Assembly: GCF_964340395.1 (NCBI RefSeq)
Contig: NC_135564.1
Span: forward strand, 11,051,391 to 11,115,390
Direction of reading: 5' to 3'
Length of the DNA: 64,000 nt
DNA from: Glandiceps talaboti
Taxonomy: Eukaryota; Hemichordata; Enteropneusta; Spengelidae
Part shown: positions 1-33,245 of the stretch, piece after piece
Layout: every line of letters starts with the position of its first letter
How positions within the stretch are numbered: the stretch's first letter is position 1
Program-made: the position numbers and the translations under genes
Notes under the pieces: generated by a model
Told to the model about the DNA's origin: nothing
The model's input: the letters and a program-made list of their open reading frames with translations, nothing else
The model's database searches: none

Positions 1-404
1 TACTTTCGATAACATTATAAATAATAATCAAAAAACTTTCACACCATACTTCCCTCTGTTCAAGATGTGATTAAAGCTCCTTAAGTTTATAAACTTTTGT
101 TGCTTTACTTTGTCATTACAAATGCCCAAATGCTCATACACAATATGGCCAATACCCCTTAAGTATGTATCAAACGTTGAGTCAAGATCAAACAGCAATG
201 CTTGTGATTTCACAGGGACAAAGGGATGGAAATACTGGTAGTATACAATGCCCTCATATGGTCATATGAGAGAATACATACCACTAGGTTGAAAGACAGC
301 ATAACTATTCCTAAAAGTTCATTAGCCTTTTCTGACCATATACTATGTCCCCTTTAAATTCAAAGACTGATGACTATACCCCTAGAGGTGAAATAGTGAC
401 TTAC

Positions 405-20464
<20,060 letters not shown>

Positions 20465-20645
20465 TCTCTTTCTTGAGCTATGTCTGATCCACGCAGAACA
20501 AAATTTGGCCAAATCGTTCAAGTCTCATCGTAAAATTACTGCTGAATAGAGCAAAACATTCACATAATGTTGCGAAGTTTGTTTTTTCTGCAGTCTGCTG
20601 TTATTCTCGTCTCGTCTCGCACTGTGCGTGATTTCACGTGACCCT
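20465..20645 (-). promoter_or_regulatory. Probable promoter / 5' UTR region of the LMBR1-type gene with an E-box
   Basis: This stretch lies directly upstream of the start codon, is richer in CpG than the introns, and contains the palindrome CACGTG at 20635-20640 within TCACGTGACC. That core is bound by bHLH-zip factors (USF, MYC, MiT/TFE). The transcription start cannot be placed from sequence, no TATA box is evident, and the regulatory role is inference. Confidence 0.4.
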
Positions 20646-21271
20646 TTCTTGACCTCTGGGCGCGAATGGCAGGATTTTTATAACATTAATAGTTCCTTTC
20701 TATGTCTAGCCGTCCTCAAATCAACATGTGTTCTGAATATAAATATCCAAATGAAAAAGACGAAGAAATACAACAACTGTAATCATAAAATGTACCCTTA
20801 TCATTCCAAAAGTAATCTGACCCGAATGACCCCGGAACGTTCCATTCGTACAAAAGGGTGGTTTGACAACCCAATAGGCTCAAAATGTATCAGTCACAGG
20901 TCAAGAAATCTTTTCATGCCACGAGCATGTTTAACCAACATTCCAATTCAAGATTTATATACTCGAATATTTAGGACAGGGATGTTTATGTTGGCCATGA
21001 ATAAGGCAAACGGCAATCTGTGTGAAACTGGTGACTGATACAGCAAGGACATAAATGTATTCATTTAGTGATGTCACTTCGTGATAAGCCTACTTCCATG
21101 CACGTGACTCAAGCCATGGATTTGCGCAATTTCTATGTCAGAACATCCCTTAAAGAACCAACCCCTTGGTATTACGAAAATATCATTTTCTATGTCCAGG
21201 GGAGGATTTTTAGGGAATGTTGTGATACAGAAATTTGGCAACTATTTTGTACTATGAGTCTGACATACATA

Positions 21272-21427
<156 letters not shown>

Positions 21428-22750
21428 CATGCCTTTTGTATCAGGGGCTCACTAAGATTGTTAGGAGCATTACTAACAAAAATTAAAATACATTACTAAA
21501 AAGACGAGTAAAACATACAGGAACAAACAACAAAATAAAAAAATGAGGTAAGAATATTGATAAAACGAAAATAAAAATAAAAACATATGCTTCAAATGTT
21601 AGTTGTCAAAAAATTTAACGGTTTAACTATTCTATATTAGTTTTAACAAAATCTTTTCTGTTTTCACTTGCTTCAATAAAATATTGTTTGACAAGTTTAT
21701 CTATTTGTTTACTTACAGACTCGATGTAGTGTTTCGTATTATCTCCTATAAATAAACAGAGTAGTTCTTTCCCTTGTTTAAAATCTTGATATAAGTTCAA
21801 CTCTTTATTGTTGAGTAATAGTTCTTCTGTTCCTTTCATTAAGATCTGTCGTTGTGTAGAATGACTTTCACATGTAAAAAGAAAGTGTTCAATTGTCTCA
21901 TCAGCTTTTCCACAACAAGGACATGTACAATCATCATTATAATTTTCTCATTTCATCTTTTCATATGCAAGACCGAGAGAATATGATCTTGCCTTTAAAT
22001 TTCAATTGTGACCCTTTAAAATTAGTGAAAGATTTACTCTGCTGGTTCTAAAGTTGTTTTAAATTTACGGTAATGGGTAAGACTCTAGATTGGTTTGCCA
22101 TGATTTCTTACCATGTGAGCTCATCATTTTTAAATATGATATGTTTGATTTTATTTTCTGAAAGAGTTTCAATTTGGTCTTTATCGATATTAAGGTTTAT
22201 TAATACATTATTTACAGTTTTCGGCCAATTCCAGGACAGTTTTGTCATATTTCTTTCTGATTCTTCACTAATGGAATTGAGATGGTTAAAGACACATTTA
22301 GTCCATCGTGATTCATCTAAATTACAAAGTCTTTTAAAAAGTACTTTAATCTCAACAAATTAAATCTACTTGACATTGTGTTCCAGCCAAGGTCACCCAG
22401 AACTGTTTCATTTGTAGTATATCTACATGCTTTCAATATGAATTTTCCCACTGTTCGTTGCATTATTTCAAAACAGTCCATATGAGTAATTCACATGCAT
22501 ATTCAAGTGCAGGACGTAGTATGTGGTTCCATAAAGACAGACCAAAATCAACCCTATTGATGTTACTATGGCTACCAAGAATATAACTTCCTTTGATGTC
22601 TGAAAGCGACACTTACTAGTACTGTACACAATCTATTTTCTTACCGACCAACTCTATTTCTTCTTCTGATTTTGGTTCATTTTAGTCCCCTCAGTTTCAA
22701 GTACATTATCATGGTATTTCATTTACTCAATATCTAACTGTTCATAATCA
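21428..22750 (-). mobile_element. Decayed non-LTR retrotransposon (LINE), 3' end of the reverse-transcriptase ORF
   Basis: On the minus strand, pieces of a LINE ORF2 C-terminus are readable in order. A block near 22600-22480 gives SDIKGSYILGSHSN and LWNHILRPALEYACE. A shifted frame at about 22480-22330 gives MQRTVGKFILKACRY and ETVLGDLGWNTMSSRFNLLR. A zinc-knuckle follows at about 21923-21870, CPCCGKADETIEHFLFTC (C-x2-C-x8-H-x4-C), then ~85 residues to a stop at 21627. The LG-LGW block and the C-terminal CCHC are standard in invertebrate LINE reverse transcriptases. At least one frameshift near 22470, another near 22335, and a TGA at 21948-21950 make it dead. Catalytic RT and endonuclease domains are absent (5' truncated). 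Clade cannot be assigned by eye. Confidence 0.85.
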
Positions 22751-22815
22751 GGTGGATGAAAAAAATGTTTTCCGACTGCGAACGCAAAGATTATTTGCGG
22801 TAAGAATGAGCGTAC

Positions 22816-22816
22816 T

Positions 22817-22862
<46 letters not shown>

Positions 22863-22878
22863 CGTCGTCGTCGTTGTT
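22816..22878. repeat. (GTT)n/(GTC)n trinucleotide microsatellite
   Basis: About 15 GTT units grading into four GTC units, just upstream (5' side) of the LINE fragment, in the intergenic interval. Confidence 0.95.
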
Positions 22879-22879
22879 A

Positions 22880-24130
22880 AATTCCATCTCAAATATCTAC
22901 ATTTAATTCATATTTTATTTTTATTTGTTTCGATAAATACTGACACGATTTCGCTGAAGCTATGAAACTTATCGCCCATGTCCATTTACCATCTTATTAA
23001 TTGTATAATGTTTAATTTGTTGATTGAACCATATACAGCTGATAGATACAAGTCATGACCTAAAAATGTGTAGAAAATTATGTAAAACAGTCCCCGATGC
23101 AAAATTTGTAATAAATCGTTATTAAAAAAAACGGAGGTTACGATTAGAAAGGCAACTTAATGAGCCAAACTATCCTAACGTAATGAAAATGCGTAAGAAA
23201 ATACCGCTAAATTAACTGTACGCATCCTTGAAGACAGTTTTACATAATATATAGTTTTCTACACTTCTTTCAGTCCTAGCTGCAGTTAATCATGACGTCA
23301 TCTACCTATACATATCAACTATAGCATTAACTATAAGCTTTATCCCAAGTGTTTACTGGTTTGGCAATCACTTTTAAAAAGAGTTCGTGCCGGTGGAGTA
23401 TATATCTAACACACATGTGTATGTCTTTAATCAAAAACATATAGTCTGAGAATGTAGCTGTTTACCCAGCAGGACCGTCACAGTGGTTTTACAGGTTAAA
23501 TTGCCCCCCCCCCCCATCCCCCACAATACTCTCGTGACACACTCAGTGGGGGAGAGAGTTTTGGCGAGGTTATTTCAAATAGGTGGGTTTATGTAGAGTT
23601 ATATGTTTCCAAAGGACAATTTGTGACAAAATGTTGGTCACGACTCTAGTAAGGCAGCCGTCAGTAATTAGAAGGTAAAGGAGGCCTGGAGAAATCAGAC
23701 ACAGTCTGTTGCATGAAATGTGTGACTCTCCATCGATGTGCTAAAATGTGGCCCATATCCTCAATTTTCTTTCTCTAAAACATGTCCCTCCCCCCTGTTC
23801 ATATATTTCAAAAGCACGAGTTAAAATGCTGTCAGATTTGAAAACGGGCACCGGTCCCAGAATCGATGGTAATGACTTGATCCCACCGCTGCCACCACAT
23901 GGTTGTAAAAAGCTACCCCTAATGATTTCCTAGCCGCATCCCCTTCTGAAGGCTCCCTAAACTGCAATTGACAAATATTGGGTGATATGCCAACCTGTTT
24001 GGTACTTGATTACTTTCGCCGAAACTTTGGCAGGGGTTGGTCATTATACACGAGAAAATTGTTGCTAATCTTCAAGATACTACTAAAGGACGAGTATATT
24101 AGTATTTCCGGGGAAAAAGAAAGAAAGAAA
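22880..24130. other. Intergenic stretch without recognised features
   Basis: No exon with convincing splice sites or known protein motif was found. It contains a C tract (23503-23514) and ordinary AT-rich sequence. Short open frames show no family motif. Confidence 0.6.
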
Positions 24131-24269
24131 GAAACATACATACATACATACATACATACATACATACATACATACATACATACATACATACATACATACA
24201 TACATACATACATACATACATACAGACAGACAGACATACATACATACATACATACATACATACATACAG

Positions 24270-24302
<33 letters not shown>

Positions 24303-24438
24303 TACATACATACATACATACATACATACAAACATGCATGCATGCATACATACATACATACATACATACATACATACATACATACATACATACATACATA
24401 CATACATACATACATACATACATACATACATACATACA

Positions 24439-24468
<30 letters not shown>
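24131..24468. repeat. (ACAT)n tetranucleotide microsatellite, ~340 bp
   Basis: Nearly continuous ATAC/CATA units with short interruptions: (GACA) at about 24223, (CA)n at 24287-24301, and (GCAT) at 24333-24345. It is preceded by (AAAG)n at 24117-24131. Long apparent reading frames on both strands (HTYI or MYVC repeats) are artefacts. Confidence 0.98.
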
Positions 24469-24469
<1 letters not shown>

Positions 24470-25299
24470 TCAAACAAATAATAACAGGAAAACAAAAAAT
24501 GACAAAAAAAAAACACTTATAAGTTATATGTATCGATAGGGAGAGTTGTATGTCGGTCGTTTCTGTCGTTTACCTCATTCCCCACTATATTTGTTGTCTC
24601 CTGTACTGAAAATAATTATCGTCTCCTGGATTGAAAATGAATACCGGGTATGTTTTTCAACAGCGACCTCTAGAGGTGCACGAGAAAAGTCATTATGTGA
24701 AAGGTTACACATGACGAACATTGAGAAGCGCTAGCACTTTTGAGCCTGTTTCATCATTGGTCCTTTTATATTCAAATGTGTGCAGTAAAGTATTCCCTCA
24801 AATTATTGATAAGCTGGTATATACTTTGCAAGTTGTATATTAAAAAATATATACAATGTAATTAATATCATTTGTTTTGAAATATATGGAAATCATTAAA
24901 TTCAGTTGCCTAATTTAATTGGCTACATTCCGTACAAAAATATTATTACATGTATATTAAAAATATTTATCAATACACTTGCTGTTTTCTAGGTCATGCT
25001 AAGTATTATCTGGGGTTATCAGCTTTGTTCATACACAGTTGACTACGGGGCACCGAGATGCGTTTGTTTCATAGTATGGCTGCCTATCCACACGAAGGCA
25101 ATAAATCACTATTGACTATTGTGACGTATAGTGTCGTTGTGAGAGGGCAACTTATAAATTATTTTAATACTGATATGCACATCACACAGGTTGTGAAATT
25201 GCTTTTAATTCATGGCGTCGCAGGTCTTCTCAGGCGCTCAGATCAGATAAATGTAAATGGTAACTGAATGTTGCGACGATTATATTTGCAGTCTTGTTT

Positions 25300-25992
25300 T
25301 ATTTTGCAACCCGCTTCTTTTTGACAGTGATCAAACATCGGAAATGACTGACGCATTGACAGGTTTGCGGTTTTAGCGCGAAAATATTATCACGTCTTTC
25401 GGTAGCAGAAATTTCGGGTCGTTCTTTCGGCCAATGTGGTGCACGCATACGAAATAAAAGATGTTAATAACACCATTTTAAATTTCAGAAATTTTACAAA
25501 GCAGTGAGTGAAAGTCCTGTGTGTCCTTCTCCGAGTTCTCGGCTATTACAAGCCACGGAATAAAGAATTATCGCATTGAACAACAAAGAGTGGCATTTAA
25601 AAGATAATGTCCGCTTGTATCCGTTCAACGTTCCACTAACTCGTCAAAACATTTGAACTGTCGGCCAAAAAATCGATCTATGCATTTGTTACCTCTCCGC
25701 TATCTACATTTACAAATTCTTTGCACGAAAGAAAAACGCCAACCATTTTGGTTGATGGTTTCAACACTGAGTGGTCAGTTTGTAGTGATCATTTCTTTCA
25801 CTGGCATTGTTTTACAGATCGCGTGACGTCACACACTGAAGGAACCACATGCGCTCAACCTTAAAACCTGTCTGAAAAACCTAATTCCCTCTGATTCAAC
25901 GGACTCCAGCTTTCTGCAGGTTTTCGCCGCAATTTTGCTATTTTTCGACTAACTGAGTGTGAATCGTGGACACTGAGAGCTTTAGGCTGACG
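25300..25992 (+). promoter_or_regulatory. Probable promoter and untranslated first exon of the right-hand gene
   Basis: A repeat-free, CpG-richer stretch. It contains the palindromic CRE-type site TGACGTCA at 25824-25831, followed by a pyrimidine-rich, plausible 5' UTR and a strong donor GACG/GTGAGTGT with GT at 25993. The next acceptor that places an ATG immediately after the junction is TCATTGCAG at 54751, so I infer a ~28.8-kb first intron. The start site and the splice are inference; an RNA read across the junction would decide. Confidence 0.5.
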
Positions 25993-28900
25993 GTGAGTGT
26001 ATGTTTTGTCGTCTGTTGATCGGAAAATTTATGCCAATTTCGGTTCAAATATCGAGTTTTTTGTTGTGAGTCGTATTACTTTGTTCAAAATGCCCTCAAA
26101 TACTCTTCGGCAAACGGTACCGCTTTAGGGCTAATTTTGTCGCCGAAATTCGGTAGATTATGATCAAAACTGGTACATTAGGGTATAATGTGACACTAGG
26201 AAGAAGTGTAGTCGTGTTTTTGGGTTGTTTTGGTTCATTTTTGGTCCCAATCCACGGCCAAGCCAGTCGCGTCGTTCAATCGTTATTTGTGTTTTCCTCT
26301 CTCAAATACTTGTAATATGTCGTCGCTGTACTATGTCGCGCTAATCTCTCGAGTTTTCCACCCACTTTAACTAATTTCTCTGCCGATCGCTCTAGATTTT
26401 GCTTTGGGGAACTAGTTTTACCAAAATTATGGTGTGTATTGTTTTTTGTGTGTGAAAATCGGAGCGTTGTTGCGGTTTGCAACCGGCGAATTTTCGACGC
26501 TGTCAGTCCGTGTCATGCATAAATTGCCTCTTAATTTATCTAGAGTCCTTTATATAAAAAACAAGAGCAAATATAATGGTGGACACCCAAGCGATCCATT
26601 TTCGTGCCTTTTTGTCCCCAAAACGAAGATTTTACCTCCCAAATAGTTGATATTATGTCAACGAGAGTGCCCAGGGACAGTTCTAACGTAAAATGGTGTC
26701 ATTTTGGTGACAATCTTGTCAGTAATTTGCGTTCCTTTATCGCGACCTTCTGAAACGTTGCTGTTGAAAATCTCCGATTTCTTTTATTGGAAAACAACAA
26801 CGCTGAAAGCCATTATCCCCTAGATCTTCTAAAACGGCCATTTTCTCTCGCGATCGCATCTTTCCCTCGACAGGAATTCTTCTCACTTTCTACAAACGCA
26901 CGAGCTGTGGCCAAGATTCTTTTTTCATTCATTCCTGGCCAGTTTTTGTTGAATTTTATCTGAAATTTCCCTATCTCTTTGGCGTTTGTTGCTAATTTAT
27001 TACTATTTGGTTGTTAAAATATGAAAGGTCGTTATACAAGAGGGCTTACGCAAATGAAAGGTCAGCTTTTCTCTAATTTTTTCCATTTAGGAATACATTT
27101 TTCGATGTGAACCATAATATCTTATATCGGTGCACCTGTCTAGCGTGGGTGTTTGCAGTGGAGGGGGAGGTGTGTCCCAAATTTGGTGAATCGCGTTAAT
27201 TTTTCTGTCGCTTCGCACTCGAAGTTAATTATATGAGATGTTTGTCGACCTGTTCAGGATTCAACCACCATTTTGTTTCTCTAACTTCAATATCGTTTGT
27301 TTTTAGTGGCCCTGTTTATACAAATGTACAACTCAGTACTCTGTTTAGCCTGTTGCCTTGTTTTGATCGTAGTAAACATACATGTAAACTTTGGACAGGT
27401 GAGAGTGTTCGAACCAATCCAAGCTATCAAAACTGTGTTGAGACTTCATGATATCAAGCTGTTCAAAGCTGAACTGTAATTTAGAGGATAAATTATCATT
27501 TCATGCACACAACAAAGCTGCCATTTTGAGAAAATATCCATCATGGAAAAATAATGGGTGATTTTTTTTCAACAAAAGTGGCAGATTGGCCTAGAACAGG
27601 CTTACTTTGATTACATTGCTTACTGAAGAAATCTGTCAGAGTTGACCATTCTTGGAGTTGATAATATCTATATTTCTAAATAGTGACCATATTATGTTAT
27701 TTTCTAAATCTTAACATATATGAATGAAATATTTATTAGTTGTAAACCCATTCATTGAACACTTGAAAACTAAATAAATAGAATGACCTTTCCTTTGTTT
27801 GAAAATTTGCCACTTCGATCAACCATGTTTTGTTTTATATTAAAGGAAAATATGTTTGGGCATATTTTCTCTGAATTCTGAAGCATTATATTATCATCTT
27901 TAATGTCTTTTTCAATTCATATTTGGTTCACATATATAATAGTGAATGTAAAAATTTAAAACATTTCATTGAGTTTACCAAAATATCCATATTTTTATTG
28001 TTTCCTAAATGTTTGTTCAAATGTTGAATCTTGTCTGGTTTTTTTCAACTTTTTTCCCACTGAAAATAAAACAAGCAAAATATCCCATGGTAGTTTCTCC
28101 AAATTTTGCCAATATGTATGTGATTTTTTTGTACACAAATTTCTGCCCAAAGAAAATATACAGTAGTACTTGTACATAAATATTATTTTTGAAAGTGTAG
28201 GTCATGATGTGTGTTTGGGTGTAAACAAATATTCACTCTATGTATTTTTAGCTGGTTGTATAACACTTGCAGAGTGAAGAATTGAAATTTTAGAGTACTT
28301 TCCATGCAACACAGAGCTAAAGTTTCACCAGCCAATGACACTATGAAATTATCAGAAAAATCAAATATTGTTTGGCAGCTTCAAGTGTATTTTCCTCTCA
28401 TTGCAAGTTTCTGTTCAGAAAGCAAATACGAAGATTGTTGTGTTAAAAAACAAAGATCACCAAAACGGTGACTGTGAAGAGATGGTTGTTGACAGACATT
28501 ATGTGCAAATAATTGAGAATGTTGTTCTAGTTTGTTTATTGTGTAACTATTCCTGAAATTCTTATCTAAAAAGCAGTATTTCTGGGGTTTTTCCACTTCC
28601 TCTCTTTGATGCCTACAATCACAATTCAATATTGAGTGACATTTTCCATTCGTCAGCTACGTATGAATTTTTTATAATGTTTCAGTAAATAGCCCACAGA
28701 AGATTATGGCTCAGAAACACATAAATGGTTTTCTCCATTTATTTCTCAAAAGCGAATATGAAAGTAAAAAAGAAAATTAAAGGAGCAAGTTGGGGTAGTA
28801 GTGATATCTTTTAAAAAGTAATTACTAAACCTAATATTAGGACTTAATAGAATGATGGAAAGATTTTGTTCGGGTTATTTCTCTAAAGTAAATATGAAAT

Positions 28901-31900
28901 TAAAATATAGGAAATTTAAGGACCAAATTGGTCTAATAGAGTTTTGTCAATTGAATGAATTAAATAGAAAAAGAATGAAGCGATCACTGTGTCTGTTCTG
29001 TTTTATAGTAACCACATCCATCTTTCTTCATCAACTTGTACAATTTAAGTGCATGTATCTGTAGATATTTTCAATTCTCTACTAAGGTAATACAGATGAC
29101 TTCTGCTTACTAATAGTTTCACTTCTGCTAGCGATGCCTATCAGAGGTTGTTTAAAAAAAGAAACCAAGCTGAATATTAATTTGGTTCAGAATCGTTGGG
29201 TCTAACATTTACGAGTTCAGATTCAGTGATAGATAGAGAAAGTTGTCTTCTGAAATAATAAGGTGACACACGTGTTTGAAATTGTAACGAAAAACATGTC
29301 GTGTGAATGATACAGGAGGCATGGCTAAATATAGCATATATGTGAATGTATTATTGTAAATATATTTGTTTGTGCCATGGTTTGTCTCTTAATTTCTCTG
29401 GATTTGTATTTTGTTCTCTTTATCTCATAATCTAAGCTGCAATCTGTTTCTTATTGGTAGATTTTAAGCTAAATCCAGCACTAATGCTAAATCTATGTAA
29501 TCCCCATACTGCAGATAAGCCTTACAAAAGAGGGGAACTAATGTATTTATTGAAAATTTGCTAAAACACAATCACACACAATTTTTTTTTTTTTTACTAA
29601 AACATACTGGTATGTTTTCCCCTGGTCAGTGAAACTAGATGAAGATACATTGTAGTAGAACCATGTTGGTTTGAAAGAAAGATATTCCCAGTGTTCCTTT
29701 ATGTTTAAATCTTGTAAAGAATAAAAAGGTGCCCAAGAAATACTATTGAAGTTTGAGAAATGGTATCACACTCATTTATAATAGTATTTTGAAAGATAAA
29801 TACTTTAGTGATGGATTTATGATTTATCCCATTTATTTCCAGATTATAATTAAGCTGATAATCACCTTAAAAACATTACAAATATGTTCCAGAATTAGAT
29901 TGCTTCAGGATACAAAATATGGGGTGGCTTTGTAAGGCTATTATAGCCTGTGGTAACTTCTGATGGATACATACACACAAGAAATGAGTATACTCCCTAT
30001 CAACCTAATGATAAAGCCACTTGGTATTTGCATAACAAAAGCATACATTGTTATTTGGATTTATCAATTTTGATTTCTATGGATCATGGGGTAGAATATC
30101 CTAATCTGTTATATTAGCCTTGAGGAGAACCCGAAGTGGGTAGACTTGGAACTAAACCTTAATATATATATTGCAGTGTATTACTATGGTGTTCAGAACT
30201 TCCCAGTTCGAGATCGGGGAATATGTGGTCAAATTTAGATTGTTTCCTGTATAATTTTGTTTCAAAAAGCCTAGCCTCACGATAGATAGGGGAACTTGAG
30301 GGGACTTTACCTACTGGATATCCTTCAAAAATAACTTTTATGTAGATTTGAATTTGAATTTCTTATTTTCGAACTATGAGAGAAAATCCAACAAACATCT
30401 GATTTTGTTGATTTTAATTTATTGATCTTTGATATCAGTCAGGTGACTATAAATGTGGACCCCAAAACAGAAGACTGATTTAGAATGTTTAGAAATGATT
30501 AAGATAGTTTGTACAAATGAAAAAAAAAATGGAAAAAAAAAAATTGGGGAGAGTGTCGAGTTTCATCTATTGTGCCATAAGACAGGTATTGATAGATTCT
30601 GTAAAAGTCTGCAACATTCTTGTCAAAAATTAGATTTTTGGATATAAATTTGACAGTGTTAAACTTAAACCCCCATGGAAGTGTGTAGCTGTGTCTTTCT
30701 CTTGTAACTACATGTATTTGTAAATGAATCGACGAAGTGTCCTCAATATATGTGTGCAAGTCTTCAAGAACCACCTGCAGACAAAAAAAAATCATAACAT
30801 GTTGTTGGGAAAATATCTAGTTTTACAGTATACATGGAAATGTTGAATAGTTAGAAAAAGTAAATGGTTCACTGTATGGAGTTTATGGTATTCCACATTG
30901 CATACCAATTCATGTAATGAAACATGGCCAGCTTATACACACTCAAATATTCATCAGCGGATGTGTGGATCTTATGAAATGTACATGTTATTATGAACTG
31001 GTAATCTGTTTAGAATATTAATATGTTACTCCCCTAGCCAATCTAACTGCTGGGTTTTTATGTATTGTCTCCTTTTCGTAGGTATTGTTGTGTATAATAG
31101 TTGGAGTGAGTATTTCAATTTTATGATGAAACCCAATATTAATAGTTTTTGTGTAAATATTTGAAAATTTTATCCAGTAAGAGAAGAAGAAATGCAAACA
31201 TGTCTCTGTATGGTAGAACATCCCCAATGAAAGAGATGATTCATGGTTATGAAAATGTTGAATTACAAAAAACTGAATTTTTCAAAGATTCTGTACACTG
31301 TAAAGGGTCCTTTGCCTGGAGACTTGTGACCTGTAACCTGCATTTGTAGGGCTTCACTAAATCTCTTCTGCTGCCACATATCGTGTTTGTTGGGGGGGGG
31401 GGGGGAAGGGGCAGTCAGGAGTGGGTTGATAAAAATCTATTGGGTTCCCGACCAAGATTATGATAAAAGGTATTGAAATGATGTGTATTCATTTCACATT
31501 TCATTGCTCTGTTCCTAAGGTTCTCAAACCGTCATAAAACACTGTAAAAATACATATTACACGTACATACATAAATACATATTGGAAAGCCTGCACATAA
31601 TTCATTAGAAAGGTGATGGAAAGTCCTTATGCGAAAGGTATTTTTCAATTTACTTGTGCAAAGAAGTAATGTGAACTCCAAGACCAAATTACTTTTATTC
31701 CTCCTTCATTATTTTCCTTATTGGCTTCAGAAATACAAAAGTATAAATTATCGTAACTTCTAAGGTGATATTCTCAATTTGGTTTATATTTTAAATCAAC
31801 GTGATACATTATTGTTATTTAGTTTATTGTAAGAAAACACGCTACACGTGTACAGACTGAAGTTAAACATTGCAAAAGTAAAGAAAATAAAAGTACACAC

Positions 31901-32257
31901 AGAGGGACTAATATAAAATCGACCCACTAAAATAATTCACACTGTATAAAAACCGACAAGTTAAAATCAATCACTTCCAATAAAACTGACCAGTTAAATT
32001 AAATTACTTGAATCGTTGTCTAAAAAGATGCGTCCCTAAACTATAAAAATGTCAAATGTCAGCAGTACAGTGCACCTAGCACCTGTCCTGAACATACATG
32101 TAGCCACAAAACTACATTTTGCACACATGTAGCTTCTCCAAGACAGACTTAGAATGGATTCTTTACTATGGTTTAGAAATACAAAAATAAACTACTCTAT
32201 CTCTTTTCTTAGACAGTGTTATTCTCACTTGATGGGCTTACAAATGTATAGCATCAG

Positions 32258-32600
32258 ACATTTAGACGTTATTCCCCAATATTTTTCTTCGTTCAGCGAA
32301 GAGAAATACAAGTGACCTAAGGGGCCTTTGTAGCGACGAGTAGTGACAACACTTACATCACAGGTATTTTCCGGCTGAATGAAGAAATATATTGGAGAAT
32401 AACATAATTATACCAGCGCCAGTAACATCAAAGAAAAACCGGGGAAAAGAATGGCAATTTTTAATGTTTTGACTCATATTTCGAACACAGCAGAACCAGT
32501 GGTGTAGACACGCGTTGTCGTGGCGTAGACGTGTGTTGTCGTGGCATAGAACGACAATAGTATATATTCCATATTTTTTGTTCAACTTGCATGCATGGTA
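32258..32600. mobile_element. Dispersed repeat family B, copy 1
   Basis: Starts TTATTCCCCAATATTTTTCT. The first ~150 bp fold back (TTCTTCGTTCAGC with GGCTGAATGAAGAA; CCTAAGGGGCC in the loop region). A tail carries two or three ~20-bp direct repeats of the form GTAGAC-CG-GTTGTCGTGG and ends TATATTCCATATTTTTTGTT. Four other copies lie in the window, all in this orientation. Confidence 0.8.
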
Positions 32601-33044
32601 TGAGATTAGTTATTGGGGCATAAGTCATTGTGCATCTGTGGTTACGATCTAACAATTATTTGCTGTTCAGATAAGTACATTGTAGTTCTTTCCCCATATT
32701 CAGACACATCTTCAAAAATTATGTTATGATACAAGATGCCGTTCGGACAATAATTATACATATACATGTAGCTTGCACTCTGTGATGTCACTGCTTTCCT
32801 TAAAAATAATTCTAAAAAAAGTTAACCAAACATGAAGAATAACATAAAAATATTACTATAATTTTAATAGTACTAATAGTACTATATAAAACTTGAAATT
32901 TGAAGTGTAAATTAAATATGAAACCAAAAATCTTTGTAATTGTAGTTTTGTAGTTTTTTTGAAAGTGTTATCAGAACAATCAATTCATACATGTATACAT
33001 TCAATCATGATGTAGGTTTAGAAATGAATAAAAAAGCATGCTCC

Positions 33045-33245
33045 TACAAACACTGGCCCAGCTTCCCACCAGGATTAAAGTTTAGGTAACAAAAAAAAAA
33101 GTTTTCTAGCAGAGTGATAGAAAAAGTAGTCCAGAACAAAAGAATGAATTGATGTAAATCCGGGAGATACCAGTGATAGATTACACTCATGCAAGAACCT
33201 GGGATTGAATTCATGGCCTTTAAAAAATAAAACATTTCAATTGTG
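33045..33245. mobile_element. Dispersed repeat family H, copy 1 (possible SINE)
   Basis: Shares TTTTCTAGCAGAG, CCAGAACAAA and the end block GCAAGAACCTGGGATTGAAT-CATGGCC with segments at 45.2, 48.8, 49.0 (inverted) and 62.2 kb. The end block read in reverse resembles a tRNA B-box (GGTTC-AATCCC), hinting at a tRNA-derived SINE. No A-box was convincingly found. Confidence 0.5.

Noticed and set aside
28-213. LFDLDSTFDTYLRG frame tested as the next LMBR1 exon
   Set aside because: It has a plausible AG and the word LFDL, but what follows does not match the family's FDLLG-FG and membrane segment, so the last exon is taken to be outside the window.
20628-21038. A 136-codon plus-strand open frame just upstream of the LMBR1-type gene
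   Set aside because: No recognisable motif, no splice or promoter context, and not related to either gene. In an AT-rich genome a frame this long can occur by chance, although it is the longest non-repeat frame in the spacer.
23978-24539. Open frames of 124-168 codons on both strands
   Set aside because: They are HTYI/MYVC translations of the (ACAT)n microsatellite, present in all frames because the unit is four bases.
27307-27398. Exon-like segment with TTTTTAG acceptor and CAG/GTGAGAG donor encoding a hydrophobic stretch (MYNSVLCLACCLVLIVV)
   Set aside because: Splicing to the exon at 54752 in the carried phase hits a stop after about four codons, so it cannot extend the right-hand protein. 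At most it is an untranslated or upstream-ORF exon.
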